This document shows, piece after piece, positions 8,459 to 17,971 of a stretch of 64,000 nt of DNA. Below the pieces are notes generated by a model that was not told where the DNA came from, did no database searches, and saw only the letters and a list, made by a program, of their open reading frames with translations. The first letter of the stretch is position 1. Each line of letters begins with the position of its first letter. Source of the DNA: Cyanobacteria bacterium SBLK (lineage in GTDB: Bacteria > Cyanobacteriota > Cyanobacteriia > Cyanobacteriales > Spirulinaceae); contig JAGHZQ010000046.1 in the NCBI GenBank assembly GCA_017746715.1, forward strand, positions 1 to 64,000, read 5' to 3'. The translations under genes and the position numbers were made by a program.

Positions 8459-9571
8459 TCAACTGGTGACTGAATTAAGAGATCGCGCGATTTCGATACA
8501 AGTTGCCAAATTAGCATCGGTTTTAATGGCTTGAGGATCGAGGTGGGTAACGGTGGCGCGATCGCCGTGATTTTGCAAGGCCGAAATTAGGCGCGATCGC
8601 GACGGAACATCCATTTTTCCCCGTCGTCCTATTTCTCCTAAAGTATAGAAATAAGGCGGAAAATCGGCTTCTCTTGCCATAATTTCCAAGAGTTTCTCCT
8701 GATAATACCAATGCCATTCTCGGGCTAAATTTTGCATTTTTTTGAGGGTATCGCGATCGTGTAAAACCCCCAACCACATTGGCCCGGTGAGGGTGAAAGG
8801 GATATTATCGCGATCGCAAAAACACTGCCCCAATTTACGCCAAGATACGATTTGATATTCCCCGCAAGGGTGACAGTAACCTAAAAAGCCATAGTTTTCC
8901 GGGGTTAATTGTTGTTGGGATAATAAACGCACCATCACTCGATAAGTTTCCCCGCTATAGAAAGAGAAAATCGGTTGAATTCCCCGACCTTGACTGGCTG
9001 CTTGTTGCTGTATTGCCCCAATAATCAAGCGTAATGCCTGTTCTCGGGCAGCAGGATGAGAACGGGCATAAGCGCCGTAATTGGCTAAACTATTTTGAGG
9101 GAGGTGTCCCGTCCCCGTCCGTCCGTCGGTACTGGTGAGATAAATCAAACCACCAGTTTTTACTGACCAAAGCACTGTACTTAAATAAGGCGATGCGGAA
9201 CCAAAACAATCCACATCGACGAGATCGTAATAATCCTTGCGATCGAAACAGCGAAAAAAGAGACGATGAGCATTTTCGCAGGTAATTTGACAGCATTTTT
9301 GCGCGATCGCCTCTTGTAAATTGGCTGACAATAATGTTTGGCGATCGGGATTTCCTTCATTGGTTAAAAGCCAATTTGCCCCGCTTTCCAACCAATATCG
9401 CAGACTTCGCACCCCGCACCCGGCCATTGCATCCAATACTCGCAATTGACCCGTTTCTTGCCGGTAAATTGCCGCAGCTAAAACCCCTAAATCCCGAACG
9501 ATACGACTGCCTTCGCGAAAAAATGCCCCGCCAACTTTAAATTGTGCCTTACCTTCTTTCTGCATAACCAA
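8459..9571 (-). CDS. trm1: tRNA (guanine-N2)-dimethyltransferase, Trm1 family
   Basis: 370-residue SAM-dependent enzyme of the Trm1 family, which dimethylates guanine N2 in the tRNA D-arm/anticodon stem region. The N-terminal KAQFKVGGAFFREGSRIVRD and the SAM motif DAMAGCGVRSLRYW are Trm1 signatures. The catalytic-type motif is DVDCFGSASPYLSTVLW, corresponding to the DPFG region of archaeal and eukaryotic members. The family is mainly archaeal and eukaryotic, and among bacteria it is known chiefly from cyanobacteria and Aquifex. It ends 20 bp from chlM, in convergent orientation, and begins 4 bp after the stop of the upstream kinase, so the two may be co-transcribed. Confidence 0.9.
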   Translation of the reverse strand: MVMQKEGKAQFKVGGAFFREGSRIVRDLGVLAAAIYRQETGQLRVLDAMAGCGVRSLRYWLESGANWLLTNEGNPDRQTLLSANLQEAIAQKCCQITCENAHRLFFRCFDRKDYYDLVDVDCFGSASPYLSTVLWSVKTGGLIYLTSTDGRTGTGHLPQNSLANYGAYARSHPAAREQALRLIIGAIQQQAASQGRGIQPIFSFYSGETYRVMVRLLSQQQLTPENYGFLGYCHPCGEYQIVSWRKLGQCFCDRDNIPFTLTGPMWLGVLHDRDTLKKMQNLAREWHWYYQEKLLEIMAREADFPPYFYTLGEIGRRGKMDVPSRSRLISALQNHGDRATVTHLDPQAIKTDANLATCIEIARSLNSVTS

Positions 9572-9574
9572 TAA

Positions 9575-11629
9575 CTAATCACTAATAATGGGAATTTCAA
9601 TAATAAATTCTGTTCCTTCCCCAACAACAGAATTACATTTTAATTTTCCTTGATGGCGATCGACAATAATTTTGTAACTGGTTGATAATCCCAAACCCGT
9701 TCCTTGACCGACTGGTTTTGTAGTAAAGAAAGGATCGAAAATATGATGCTGAACCTCTTCATTCATTCCGATTCCATTATCGGCAATTTTTATCGCAATC
9801 CATTGTTCATTTTTGAGGAGCGTTTCAATCGAAATATATTTTAAATCTTTTGCCGATTCTTGTAGGGCATCGATCGCATTACCGATAATATTAAAAAAAA
9901 CTTGATTGAGTTGTCCGGCATAACATTCAATTAAAGGTAATTCACCATAATTCCGCCGAATTCCAATCCTACAAGTATCCGAGAAAAAAAAGCGGTTTTC
10001 TAAAACAGTGAGAGTACTTTCTATGCCTTGATGAATATTGACTTGTTTTTTATCCGATTCATCGAGTCGGGAAAAATTCCGCAAGGAAAGAACAATTTCT
10101 CGAATGCGATTGGCCCCAACCTCCATGGATTCGATTAATTTTGGCAGATCGTCTTCTAAAAATTCGAGATCGATTTCTTGATGTTGCTCTTGGATTTTAG
10201 AAGTGGGTTGGGGATATTCTCTTTTATAGAGAGCAATGCAGTCTAATAAATCCTTAGCATAATTTTTAACATAATTCAAATTCCCGTAAATAAAATTAAT
10301 CGGATTATTGATCTCGTGAGCAATTCCTGCGACGAGTTGCCCCAAACTCGACATTTTTTCTTTTTGAACTAACTCCGCTGTCATTTGTTGATTTTCTTGA
10401 AAAATGCGCGAGATTGTTTCAAACCAAGGCAACCAATCTCGCGCAATATTTTTCGGGATTTCCGGGCTTTTCTTTTGACTAGATGTTTCGATATGCTGAA
10501 CGAGTTGGCTGGCAGGAATAATAAATTCTCCTGCAATAATTTGGTTGGCGATCGCGAGCATTAAAGTTAAACCAATCAGAAGAAGTCCCCAACCCAAACC
10601 TAATTGAAGTAAAATAGGAATAAGGATATCAATTTGTTTGGCAAAAAAAACTAAAGACCAAGGTGCTCGCTCTAGATCGGAGTGCATTAATAAATATTGA
10701 CCGACCTTTTGGTTTTTAAGATTTTCCCCTTGAATTAATTTATAAACTCTTTCTCGGAGATTATTAGGAATTAAATTCCAAATGGATTCAATTTCAGGCG
10801 TGTTTTGATGGGAGTTCTCTAGAGCCGCTAAAACTTGACCGCCATTATTTATTAAAAATAACTGTCCCTGTTTGAATTTGGATTTTTCTAAAATTTTACT
10901 TAATTCATTGAGCGTAACATCGAGAGCAATTGTACCGCGAAATTGGTTTTCTTCGTAAACGGGAGCGGCACAAGTGACGCTAATCTTACCATTATCCGGA
11001 TCGAGATAAGCCGTCGTCCAAAACTGTTCGCGATCGCGATTATTTGCCGGCAGCGATCGCTCGAATAATTCCGAATATAATAGATCTTTTTGGAAGTGAA
11101 AAATTTTCGAACTTACCCAAGGAAAGCGATTGATAAATTGTTCTCGGGAAAGATAATAGGCACGAAGATCGTTGGGAATAACTTTTAAGGCAGTTTGAAA
11201 CAAAGGATTGAGAGAAAAAGCCATTTCAATTTCTCGATAAAAATCGGAGTCGCGATCTCGAAGCGTTCCCAATCCAGTTAAATTACCAATTAAGCGATCG
11301 GTATAAGGTAGTGGAATGTTATCTAAATGATAAGTAATTTTGTCTTGTTCTTTTGTTTCTTTGAGGTTATCAAAAAGGAGAGATTCTGCAATCCCAATTT
11401 GACCGATTTCGTAAAATGAATTGGCTCTTACTTGCATTTGTTCAACATAATCTGTTGTTGTTTTTATGGATTCATTGATTCGAATTGCGGCTTCGCGAAC
11501 CCGTTCTCGAATTAGGTTAGTTTCATAAGAATATTGAGATTGAAGTTGCCAATAAAAAAGGATAGAGACAACAATTGCAAAAATAACAATAGTGAGTCGG
11601 ATAATAAAGTTGTAGCGAGAAAAAATCAT
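9575..11629 (-). CDS. Membrane sensor histidine kinase with extracytoplasmic Cache-like domain
   Basis: 684 residues. TM1 is at about 8-28. A periplasmic sensor of about 310 residues follows, with dCache-like features (YYLSREQFINRFPWVSS, TAYLDPDNGKISVTCAAPVY, GTIALDV). TM2 lies around 340-368. No clear HAMP domain is present; a short linker with EKMSSLGQLVAGIAHEINNP leads to the HisKA-like helix with the phospho-accepting His (about 438). The N box (IIGNAIDAL), G1 (DNGIGMN) and G2 (GQGTGLGLS) are intact. The kinase core is closely similar to that of the 7-PAS kinase at 1070-5131, so the two are paralogues with different inputs. The stop is 4 bp from the trm1 start. No response regulator is nearby. 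Confidence 0.9.
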   Translation of the reverse strand: MIFSRYNFIIRLTIVIFAIVVSILFYWQLQSQYSYETNLIRERVREAAIRINESIKTTTDYVEQMQVRANSFYEIGQIGIAESLLFDNLKETKEQDKITYHLDNIPLPYTDRLIGNLTGLGTLRDRDSDFYREIEMAFSLNPLFQTALKVIPNDLRAYYLSREQFINRFPWVSSKIFHFQKDLLYSELFERSLPANNRDREQFWTTAYLDPDNGKISVTCAAPVYEENQFRGTIALDVTLNELSKILEKSKFKQGQLFLINNGGQVLAALENSHQNTPEIESIWNLIPNNLRERVYKLIQGENLKNQKVGQYLLMHSDLERAPWSLVFFAKQIDILIPILLQLGLGWGLLLIGLTLMLAIANQIIAGEFIIPASQLVQHIETSSQKKSPEIPKNIARDWLPWFETISRIFQENQQMTAELVQKEKMSSLGQLVAGIAHEINNPINFIYGNLNYVKNYAKDLLDCIALYKREYPQPTSKIQEQHQEIDLEFLEDDLPKLIESMEVGANRIREIVLSLRNFSRLDESDKKQVNIHQGIESTLTVLENRFFFSDTCRIGIRRNYGELPLIECYAGQLNQVFFNIIGNAIDALQESAKDLKYISIETLLKNEQWIAIKIADNGIGMNEEVQHHIFDPFFTTKPVGQGTGLGLSTSYKIIVDRHQGKLKCNSVVGEGTEFIIEIPIISD

Positions 11630-11877
11630 TCGAGTAAAGTTTTTTATGTATTTCGAGATGCACCTAAAAGAGAGGACAAAATCAAAGCACTCGACAACGA
11701 TCGAGAGCGAAACTCAAGACAGACGTATGATATTGTACAAAACTTCGTACGCGATCGGGAGAGAAAAAAGCGATTTTGGCAGAAGAGAGGGTTTTCTTCA
11801 TGTCAAGGGAACAGATCGTCCGCTGGAGAACGTCTCGATAGACAATCATATTTTGTTTGGGAAGGAGTACAAAAATC

Positions 11878-12432
11878 GTGAGCGATCGCCTTAAAACCCT
11901 TGTCTTAACTTTAACCACGGCAACTCTCATCGTAGGTAGTATCCCTCCTTTGCCCGGGTTTGCCCAAAGTGAAATTTTATACGATTGCGTCACCGAAACC
12001 GATCGCGGACGGCGAGAACGTCGAGGATTGAACCGGGCCATGGCGTGGGGGTATTTGGGAAATGATGTTGAAGAGAATTCTTCGGGAGTTCTCAGCAGTT
12101 GGCGGGGACGGTGTACCCCTCGCAATGCCTCCAGTAGGCCCTCAAGACGAAGCAATCCTTCTCCTTCCTCTCGTCCTTCTTCCACACCTCAACCGTCTTC
12201 GCGACCTTCTCCGTCCTCCTCCCAACCCTCCACATCAACAGGACTGTTAAATAGCTGTCAAAGTGAAGTTGCGGCGAGATTGGCAGGGACGCAAGCGAGT
12301 AATGTTAGGGTTGAATCCTCTTCTGTGGATGCGGGAGGCAATGCGATCGTCAATTGGAATAGTCCGGCAGGACAATCGGGATTCTGTCGCGTCGATCCCT
12401 TTGGAAATATTATCGAGTTTCGCCAAAATTAA
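11878..12432 (+). CDS. Secreted protein with Ser/Pro-rich linker
   Basis: 184-residue protein from the GTG at 11878, preceded by AAGGAG (11862-11867). A signal peptide covers about residues 1-30 (LKTLVLTLTTATLIVGSIPP, cleavage after GFAQ). A short Cys-containing module (LYDCVTET ... WRGRCTPR) is followed by a low-complexity Ser/Pro/Arg linker at about 85-122. The C-terminal module of about 60 residues contains two more Cys and the segment NAIVNWNSPAGQSGFCRVDP. That segment resembles small beta-rich domains of cyanobacterial exported proteins. The function is unknown. A terminator follows at 12478. Confidence 0.7.
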   Translation: MSDRLKTLVLTLTTATLIVGSIPPLPGFAQSEILYDCVTETDRGRRERRGLNRAMAWGYLGNDVEENSSGVLSSWRGRCTPRNASSRPSRRSNPSPSSRPSSTPQPSSRPSPSSSQPSTSTGLLNSCQSEVAARLAGTQASNVRVESSSVDAGGNAIVNWNSPAGQSGFCRVDPFGNIIEFRQN

Positions 12433-12477
12433 GGGCAAAGGCACAGATCGTAAACTGAGTTAGAAAACTTTACGGTT

Positions 12478-12504
12478 AAGGGCGTTAATTTAGCGCCTTT
12501 TTTT
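12478..12504 (+). terminator. Rho-independent terminator after the secreted protein
   Basis: Arms AAGGGCG and CGCCTTT (seven pairs including one G-U) surround a nine-base loop and lead straight into a run of seven T. Confidence 0.7.
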
Positions 12505-12572
12505 GTCGATCGCGGGAAAAACGAGCTAGGATCGCGATCGTTTGCGGTCTTGCATTGGAGGAAAAAGAAACT

Positions 12573-12944
12573 ATGAGCGCAATCGCGAGCTTTTTTATTA
12601 CAGCTTTAGTAACGGCGGTCGGTTTGCTGATTATTTCCCGCTTACCTCTGGGGATTGAAGTAGACAGTACAAAAAAAGCAATTTGGGCGGGTATTGTTTT
12701 TGGTCTTCTTAATGGCTTTGTCAAACCAATTTTATTTGTTTTGACATTTCCCGTAACGCTACTCACTCTCGGTCTTTTTACGCTAATTTTAAATGCGATT
12801 ATTTTTGGGCTTGCCGCTAAATTAGTGGAAGGATTTCGCTTAAATTGGGGGATATGGAGTGCTTTTTTAGGCGCGATTTCTCTCGGAATTGTGAATTCAA
12901 TTCTCAATTCGATCTTATTCCGAGTCTTTCCCAATTTGGGCTAA
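12573..12944 (+). CDS. Small membrane protein, phage-holin superfamily IV / DUF family
   Basis: 123 residues, almost entirely four hydrophobic helices (about 3-24, 34-54, 58-84 and 94-117) with short polar turns. The pattern IWAGIVFGLLNGFVKPIL and VTLLTLGLFTLILNA matches the mycobacterial-type four-TM 'phage holin' family, which is widespread in bacterial chromosomes with no phage nearby. Despite the name there is no lysis context here; the function is unknown. I chose the ATG at 12573, with GGAGG at 12557-12561, over an upstream TTG. Confidence 0.85.
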   Translation: MSAIASFFITALVTAVGLLIISRLPLGIEVDSTKKAIWAGIVFGLLNGFVKPILFVLTFPVTLLTLGLFTLILNAIIFGLAAKLVEGFRLNWGIWSAFLGAISLGIVNSILNSILFRVFPNLG

Positions 12945-13190
12945 GTTTGAGGTGGACTCATTTGGCGATCGCATTGCTTGATTTTTCGCTTTGCGATCGC
13001 TCATCCGGTAAAATTCTCCATAGTCCAGAGAATCCCTATCTTTCTTGATGAGTCAATCTCCTCAGAAAACACCACCTCAAACTTCCTCTCCCCAGCAACC
13101 GCCGCCACCTATCAAAACAATATGGGGAAAACGTACGGAAAAGATTTTCGAAAACATTTTTGAGCCGCTCGATTTGAAAAAATCAAAACA

Positions 13191-13219
13191 GAAGGCGATC
13201 GCAAAAAGCGATCGCCTTC
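13191..13219 (-). terminator. Perfect hairpin built from two HIP1 octamers
   Basis: Twelve-base arms GAAGGCGATCGC and GCGATCGCCTTC enclose an AAAAA loop. Read on the minus strand the hairpin is followed by a T-rich stretch, so it probably terminates the kinase gene ending at 13289. A (CA)n microsatellite begins three bases to the right (13222). Confidence 0.6.
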
Positions 13220-13288
13220 TTCACACACACACACAAGATAAGCAATACACACACAACACCCGATCTCTGCTATTCAATTTCCCAACAG

Positions 13289-14224
13289 CTAAGCCGCATT
13301 GGCAAAGCATGGCTCGGAAATTGAAGGGATTTCCAGATAACGAAGGCGTTCCAAGACCGCCATCGTACTGTTTGGACGTTCCCTCACTGAAGGTGCGATA
13401 AGATTATCAATCAGCGCAGCGAACCGAGGATTTAACCCCGATACCCGCTCTCGCCAAATTAATCGTCCCCCCCCCTCGGGTAAATTACTGGGAGGTTGTC
13501 CTGTCAGGAGATGAACCATTGTCCGTCCTAACCCATACAGATCTGATTGTACTACCGCGTTTCCGCTTTCCTGTTCCGGAGCCATATAATTTGGCGTTCC
13601 CACTCGCGAACGATCGCCTCGAGCATTGCTCGCAACGCCGAAATCGATCAACGCCAGTTTTCCGTCGGGTTGCAACATGAGATTAGACGGTTTAATATCT
13701 CGATGTAACAAACCGCGATCGTGAATGAAAGCCAAAATCTCGGTCATTTGAACCAACCAAGCGATCGCTTGGTAAGGCGAGATCGCTCCAGTTTTTTCCA
13801 TGACCTCAGTTAAATTGAAGCCTTCGATTTTTTCCATCACCAAACAGCGCAACGGTTTCAAGGTATGAGGCAAAGAGAAGGTAAAACTACCGACCGATTC
13901 CACTTTAGGGATACGCGGATGTCTCAACCAAATCAACGTTCGCGCCTCTTCCTCAAACAATTGAGACAAGCGCGGACTGTTGGATTTGAGAATTTTGAGA
14001 ACTTTTTTCGTACCCATGTGTTCCGGTTCTAAACTCCAATCCTCAACTTCATAAATATCCGTGGCATAGCTCGGCGACAGGTCTCGCAGGGGGCGAAGGG
14101 CGCGATAGCGATGATTGATAAATAATCGCGTGCCGCAGACTTCGCATTCTTCAAGCTGTTCCGGGTTGGGATGGTGACAATCAGGATTGATGCAATAGGT
14201 AATAGCAGGATCTAAAGCATTCAT
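13289..14224 (-). CDS. Minimal Ser/Thr protein kinase with N-terminal zinc ribbon
   Basis: 311 residues from the ATG at 14224; an upstream ATG at 14284 would add 20 unconserved residues. A four-Cys zinc ribbon at residues 11-30 (CINPDC ... CEVC) precedes the kinase. The catalytic loop HRDIKPSN is at about 174-181, DFG at about 194 and MAPEQ at about 214. The N-lobe is weak: no canonical glycine-rich loop is visible, although KKVLKIL could supply the ATP-binding Lys. There is no C-terminal sensor or membrane domain. The C-lobe ends soon after the helix ALIDNLIAPSVRERPNS. It lies downstream of the NB-ARC gene on the same strand (138-bp gap), so the two may form a signalling pair (inference). 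Confidence 0.87.
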   Translation of the reverse strand: MNALDPAITYCINPDCHHPNPEQLEECEVCGTRLFINHRYRALRPLRDLSPSYATDIYEVEDWSLEPEHMGTKKVLKILKSNSPRLSQLFEEEARTLIWLRHPRIPKVESVGSFTFSLPHTLKPLRCLVMEKIEGFNLTEVMEKTGAISPYQAIAWLVQMTEILAFIHDRGLLHRDIKPSNLMLQPDGKLALIDFGVASNARGDRSRVGTPNYMAPEQESGNAVVQSDLYGLGRTMVHLLTGQPPSNLPEGGGRLIWRERVSGLNPRFAALIDNLIAPSVRERPNSTMAVLERLRYLEIPSISEPCFANAA

Positions 14225-14362
14225 GGCTGAATGTGCCGCATAGAAATTGCGACTCGTCAAGTTTGCGCGTAAGACCAGAGACAATTGCCTCTATAAAAAG
14301 GCTCTGGCTCAAATCTATTTTTTTATGCAAAATTGAGCGAATTGTCACAATTCTTTACAGCT

Positions 14363-15991
14363 TTAATTCGCCGCTGTCTCTAGATTCAGTTCGCCAAGCA
14401 GATTGAGAATATTATCGATGGAATAACCCACTTCCAAGGGGAACTTGTCCTCGAGCAAGGTTTGAATCTTGCTCAAACGCTCGCTCAGGCGGCGATCGCT
14501 GCGGAACATCCGCAACAAGCGTTCTTTCACGGGCTTGAGCAACAGATTTTCTTGCAGGGTTCGCAGTTCGCTGTCCTCTTCGTCCACCTTCAGCAAGGCA
14601 TGAGAGCGGAAGGTTTTCACTTTGTCCAGTTTCTGGGTGCGGCTGAGTTCGACGATTTCCGCGCAAACCTGTTCCACCAACTGTTGGGTAATGTATTCCA
14701 TCACCACGGGTTGCAGGGCAAAGACAGCACCGCCATCCTCTTGGCTTTTCTCGATTAAAGAGCGACGCTTTAAAGACTCGAGAGCTTCAAAGAGATCTTT
14801 CGGGGGCAACGGCAGAAGAATATCGTTTTGCAACTGTTCCATCGAAGCCGGGAAGCGTTCGATCGCCAGCCAGTAAACGATTTCCCGCTCCAACTCCGAC
14901 AAGCGGGAGAGCTGTTGCTCCAGCAGGCTGTCGATGTCGCCGAAAACCAGCGTGTTTTGCTTGAGGAACTCTTTGACGCTGCCGCCAAATAGTTCTTTGA
15001 TGGTCGTTGCCACGATTTTCAACGCTAAGGGGTTGCCGCGATAGAGATCGACCAAATCTCCCCATTTTTTCTTCTCGTCGGCCTTGTCGTCGAGACCTTT
15101 AACCTTAAAGATTTCTGCCGCATCCTCCGGTTGCAAACCGCTCAGGGTCATGGTGCGAACGGGAGTATTATTTCCGGCTCGCAGGGCAATTTCCCGGGGG
15201 GTTTCCAAACTGGTGATGACCACGCAACTTTGGTGGGTTTCTTCGGCCAAGCGTCGGAAGAAATCGCCGTAATTGCGATAGCCGTCGCGATACTGACCGG
15301 CCAATTCTTCGGGGCTGAGAATAGCATCGACGCGATCCAAGACCAAGAGACATTGGCGATCGCGCAGCACTTTAATCAGATGAGAGATTTTTTCATCCAA
15401 AGGATCCGAGAGGATCGAACGGGCGGGACGAGCGAGGGTTCGCAGTAAATCCGTAAGCAATTCCGACAGGGAAGGTGCCTGACGGAGCGATCGCCAGAGA
15501 ACGCAATCGAACTCTTCTTCCGACTGTTGGGCCAGCTTCACGGAAAGAGAGGTCTTGCCAATTCCTCCCATACCCAACAGGGCGAGAACTCGGCATTCTT
15601 CCTCGAGCATCCACATCGTTGCCGTTTGTAACTCTTCTTCGCGACCGTAGAAAATAGAGACATCGGGAGCTTGTCCCCAATCTCGCAAAGGTTGGCTGGG
15701 GTCGGTCTTGGGTTCGAGATCGTCCCCGCCGCGAGCCTCTTTCATCCGATGGCGTTCGACGAGAATTTGTTGGAGCTTGGCGAGCTTTCCAGGACCCGCT
15801 CCGGAAATATGGAACTTTTTATAAATTTCACCCAAGCGCTTGCGAGCGGCAGCCGCTTGAATATTGAGTCGTGCCGCAATTTCGGCATTGGAAACCCCTT
15901 GGATGGCAAGGGACAAAACTTCCAATTCCGCATCGGTCACGCCGTACTCATCGGCAATTTCTTGGAGAAATTCGGGTGGGATGATAGTCAT
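14363..15991 (-). CDS. HTH-NB-ARC STAND ATPase without a WD40/TPR sensor
   Basis: 542 residues. The N-terminus (about 15-62) is a LuxR-like helix-turn-helix: DAELEVLSLAIQGVSNAEIA followed by AARLNIQAAAARKRLGEIY. An NB-ARC domain follows, with Walker A LLGMGGIGKTSLS (about 139-150), Walker B CLLVLDRVD, a sensor segment VVITSLETPRE and the GNPLALKIVATT motif typical of plant R-protein-like ATPases. A winged-helix region (LERFPASMEQLQ ... LIEKSQEDGG) and a short helical end complete it. Cyanobacterial members usually carry C-terminal WD40 or TPR repeats; none is present here. The gene starts just after a 700-bp region shared with the chlI promoter. Confidence 0.88.
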   Translation of the reverse strand: MTIIPPEFLQEIADEYGVTDAELEVLSLAIQGVSNAEIAARLNIQAAAARKRLGEIYKKFHISGAGPGKLAKLQQILVERHRMKEARGGDDLEPKTDPSQPLRDWGQAPDVSIFYGREEELQTATMWMLEEECRVLALLGMGGIGKTSLSVKLAQQSEEEFDCVLWRSLRQAPSLSELLTDLLRTLARPARSILSDPLDEKISHLIKVLRDRQCLLVLDRVDAILSPEELAGQYRDGYRNYGDFFRRLAEETHQSCVVITSLETPREIALRAGNNTPVRTMTLSGLQPEDAAEIFKVKGLDDKADEKKKWGDLVDLYRGNPLALKIVATTIKELFGGSVKEFLKQNTLVFGDIDSLLEQQLSRLSELEREIVYWLAIERFPASMEQLQNDILLPLPPKDLFEALESLKRRSLIEKSQEDGGAVFALQPVVMEYITQQLVEQVCAEIVELSRTQKLDKVKTFRSHALLKVDEEDSELRTLQENLLLKPVKERLLRMFRSDRRLSERLSKIQTLLEDKFPLEVGYSIDNILNLLGELNLETAAN

Positions 15992-16109
15992 GGGACAATC
16001 GACAAACTAATTAACTAACTCGATAAGTAGACTTTCTCTCCTTTTACTCACCTATGTTGAGACTGGGAAAGAGAAGACTTTTATCTTAACATCATCATAG
16101 CGAATTTTT

Positions 16110-16785
16110 AAATCTGTCAACTCTTTCGATTGTTAACTTAGTGAGGAGAAATACCGATCTTCTCTTTTGGATTTGAGCCGATCGACACTTGACAATCGAG
16201 CCAAAACCTTCATGAAATCAGCGATAGGGGATCTCCGAAAAAACACGGAAATTAAAAAGAAGGGTTTCTAGCTTCTCATCTTTAGGCGATCGGTACAACA
16301 AATCGTTAATATAAATAAACATTTGCGCTTCCGCAAAACTGTAACGAATATTCAATTTTGCCCGAAAAAATATAAAGTTTTATGAATGCAAGCATTGTTC
16401 CACCACGATAACCCAGAACAACTTGCCGAATTGTTTTGTCCTGAGCGCGATTATCAGTAAACTTTTTCGATTTTGACCTGAGTGAGGAGAAATGGGAGTA
16501 TTTTATTTTCGATTGAAGCCGATTAATGACAGATCGTGAGCCACAACCTTCATGAAATCAGGGATAGAGTATCTCAGAGAAAACACGGGAAGCCAGAAGA
16601 GAATCTTCTAGCTTCCCATCTTTAGGCGATCGGTACGGCAAGGCGTTAATATAAATAAACCTTTGCGCCTTCGCAAAACTGTAATAAATATTCTATTTGG
16701 CCTCGAAAAATATAAAGTTTTATGATCGCAACCGTTGCTTCTCCGCCACAATCCAATCCAACTCGCCGCGTTGTGTTTCCTTTTA
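16110..16785. repeat. Degenerate tandem duplication of the chlI upstream region and first codons
   Basis: This is the longest gene-free stretch in this part of the window. Copy 1 (about 16110-16440) and copy 2 (about 16450-16785) align with a 340-341 bp offset. Conserved blocks include GTGAGGAGAAAT (16141 and 16482), AACCTTCATGAAATCAG, GCGATCGGTAC, GTTAATATAAATAAAC, CGCAAAACTGTAA and AATATAAAGTTTTATGA. Copy 1 keeps an ATG at 16382 but stops after nine codons (MNASIVPPR). Its similarity to chlI nevertheless continues to about codon 19. Copy 2 carries the real chlI start at 16722. Confidence 0.85.
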
Positions 16786-17798
16786 CTGCCATTGTCGGTC
16801 AAGAGGAAATGAAACTAGCGCTCTTGCTTAATGCCATCGACCCCAAAATTGGCGGCGTGATGATCATGGGCGATCGCGGTACGGGAAAATCGACCACCAT
16901 CCGCGCGCTCGCAGAATTGTTACCAGAAATCGAAATTGTCGAAAACGATCCTTTCAATAGCGATCCACAAGATCCAGATCTGATGAGTGAGGAATTACGA
17001 GGGGCGATCGCGAACGGACAAACCTTTGCTACCATTCGCAAAAAAGTCGCCATGGTAGATCTTCCCCTCGGGGCAACCGAGGATCGCGTCTGCGGCACTA
17101 TCGATATTGAAAAGGCCCTCGCAGAAGGGGTGAAGGCCTTTGAACCGGGTTTGCTGGCCAAAGCCAATCGAGGCATTCTCTATGTCGATGAAGTCAATCT
17201 TCTCGACGATCATTTAGTCGATGTCCTCCTCGATTCTGCTGCAAGCGGTTGGAATACGGTAGAGCGAGAAGGCATTTCCATTCGCCATCCCGCTCGTTTT
17301 GTCTTGGTGGGGTCGGGCAATCCCGAAGAAGGAGAATTGCGCCCCCAACTTCTCGATCGCTTTGGCATGCACGCGGAAATTCATACGGTGAAAGAACCAG
17401 CTTTGCGAGTCAAAATCGTCGAACAGCGATCGGAGTTCGATCGCGAACCGCAAGAATTTTGCGATCGCTATCAACAAGAACAAGATACCTTACAAGAAAA
17501 AGTAATCAACGCTCAAACTTGTCTCAAGGACGTAGAAATCGATTACGATCTGCGGGTGAAAATTTCGGAAGTTTGTTCGGAATTGGACGTGGACGGATTG
17601 CGAGGCGATATCGTCACCAACCGCGCGGCAAAAGCTCTGGCGGCTTTTGAAGGACGCAAGGAAGCCACCTCGGATGACATTCGCCGCATTGTGGTCTTGT
17701 GTTTGCGCCATCGCCTGCGGAAAGATCCCCTCGAGTCCATCGATTCAGGATATAAAGTCGAGAAAGCCTTCAATCGAGTCTTTGGAATTGCCGAATAA
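16722..17798 (+). CDS. chlI: Magnesium chelatase ATPase subunit I
   Basis: 358-residue AAA+ subunit of Mg-chelatase. With ChlD and ChlH it inserts Mg into protoporphyrin IX, the first committed chlorophyll step. The Walker A motif is [14 protein letters not shown] (about residues 51-64). The ChlI insert segment [20 protein letters not shown], Walker [18 protein letters not shown] and the sensor segment [20 protein letters not shown] are all intact. The length is normal for the family. There is no good Shine-Dalgarno before the ATG, and the upstream region is a partial tandem duplication. Confidence 0.97.
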   Translation: MIATVASPPQSNPTRRVVFPFTAIVGQEEMKLALLLNAIDPKIGGVMIMGDRGTGKSTTIRALAELLPEIEIVENDPFNSDPQDPDLMSEELRGAIANGQTFATIRKKVAMVDLPLGATEDRVCGTIDIEKALAEGVKAFEPGLLAKANRGILYVDEVNLLDDHLVDVLLDSAASGWNTVEREGISIRHPARFVLVGSGNPEEGELRPQLLDRFGMHAEIHTVKEPALRVKIVEQRSEFDREPQEFCDRYQQEQDTLQEKVINAQTCLKDVEIDYDLRVKISEVCSELDVDGLRGDIVTNRAAKALAAFEGRKEATSDDIRRIVVLCLRHRLRKDPLESIDSGYKVEKAFNRVFGIAE

Positions 17799-17829
17799 TC
17801 AGTCCCAGCGATGCGAACCCGGCGAATTG

Positions 17830-17935
17830 CATTCGCCTAGCGCTCAGACCCAGCGTTCGCGAAGCGTTCCCAGTAGGTTTCCAACTCCTTCGGAGACGCT
17901 ACGCGAACGCCTGGGGAATGCTGACCCAGAGAGGA
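17830..17935. repeat. Cyanobacterial palindromic intergenic repeat after chlI
   Basis: Contains GCGTTCGCGAAGCGT and, about 35 bases later, the near-complementary CTTCGGAGACGCTACGCG, forming a large imperfect hairpin. This type of block is common in cyanobacterial spacers. It separates chlI from the ABC ATPase and may act as a terminator. Confidence 0.65.
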
Positions 17936-17971
17936 AACGCGCATCGAACCAGTCACCAGTTGGGAAAGAGG

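Noticed and set aside
13048..13401. Possible plus-strand gene beginning MSQSPQKTPPQTSSPQQPPP
   Set aside because: It runs through the HIP1 hairpin and a CA microsatellite and overlaps the 3' end of the kinase gene; composition is low-complexity and no homology is recognised.
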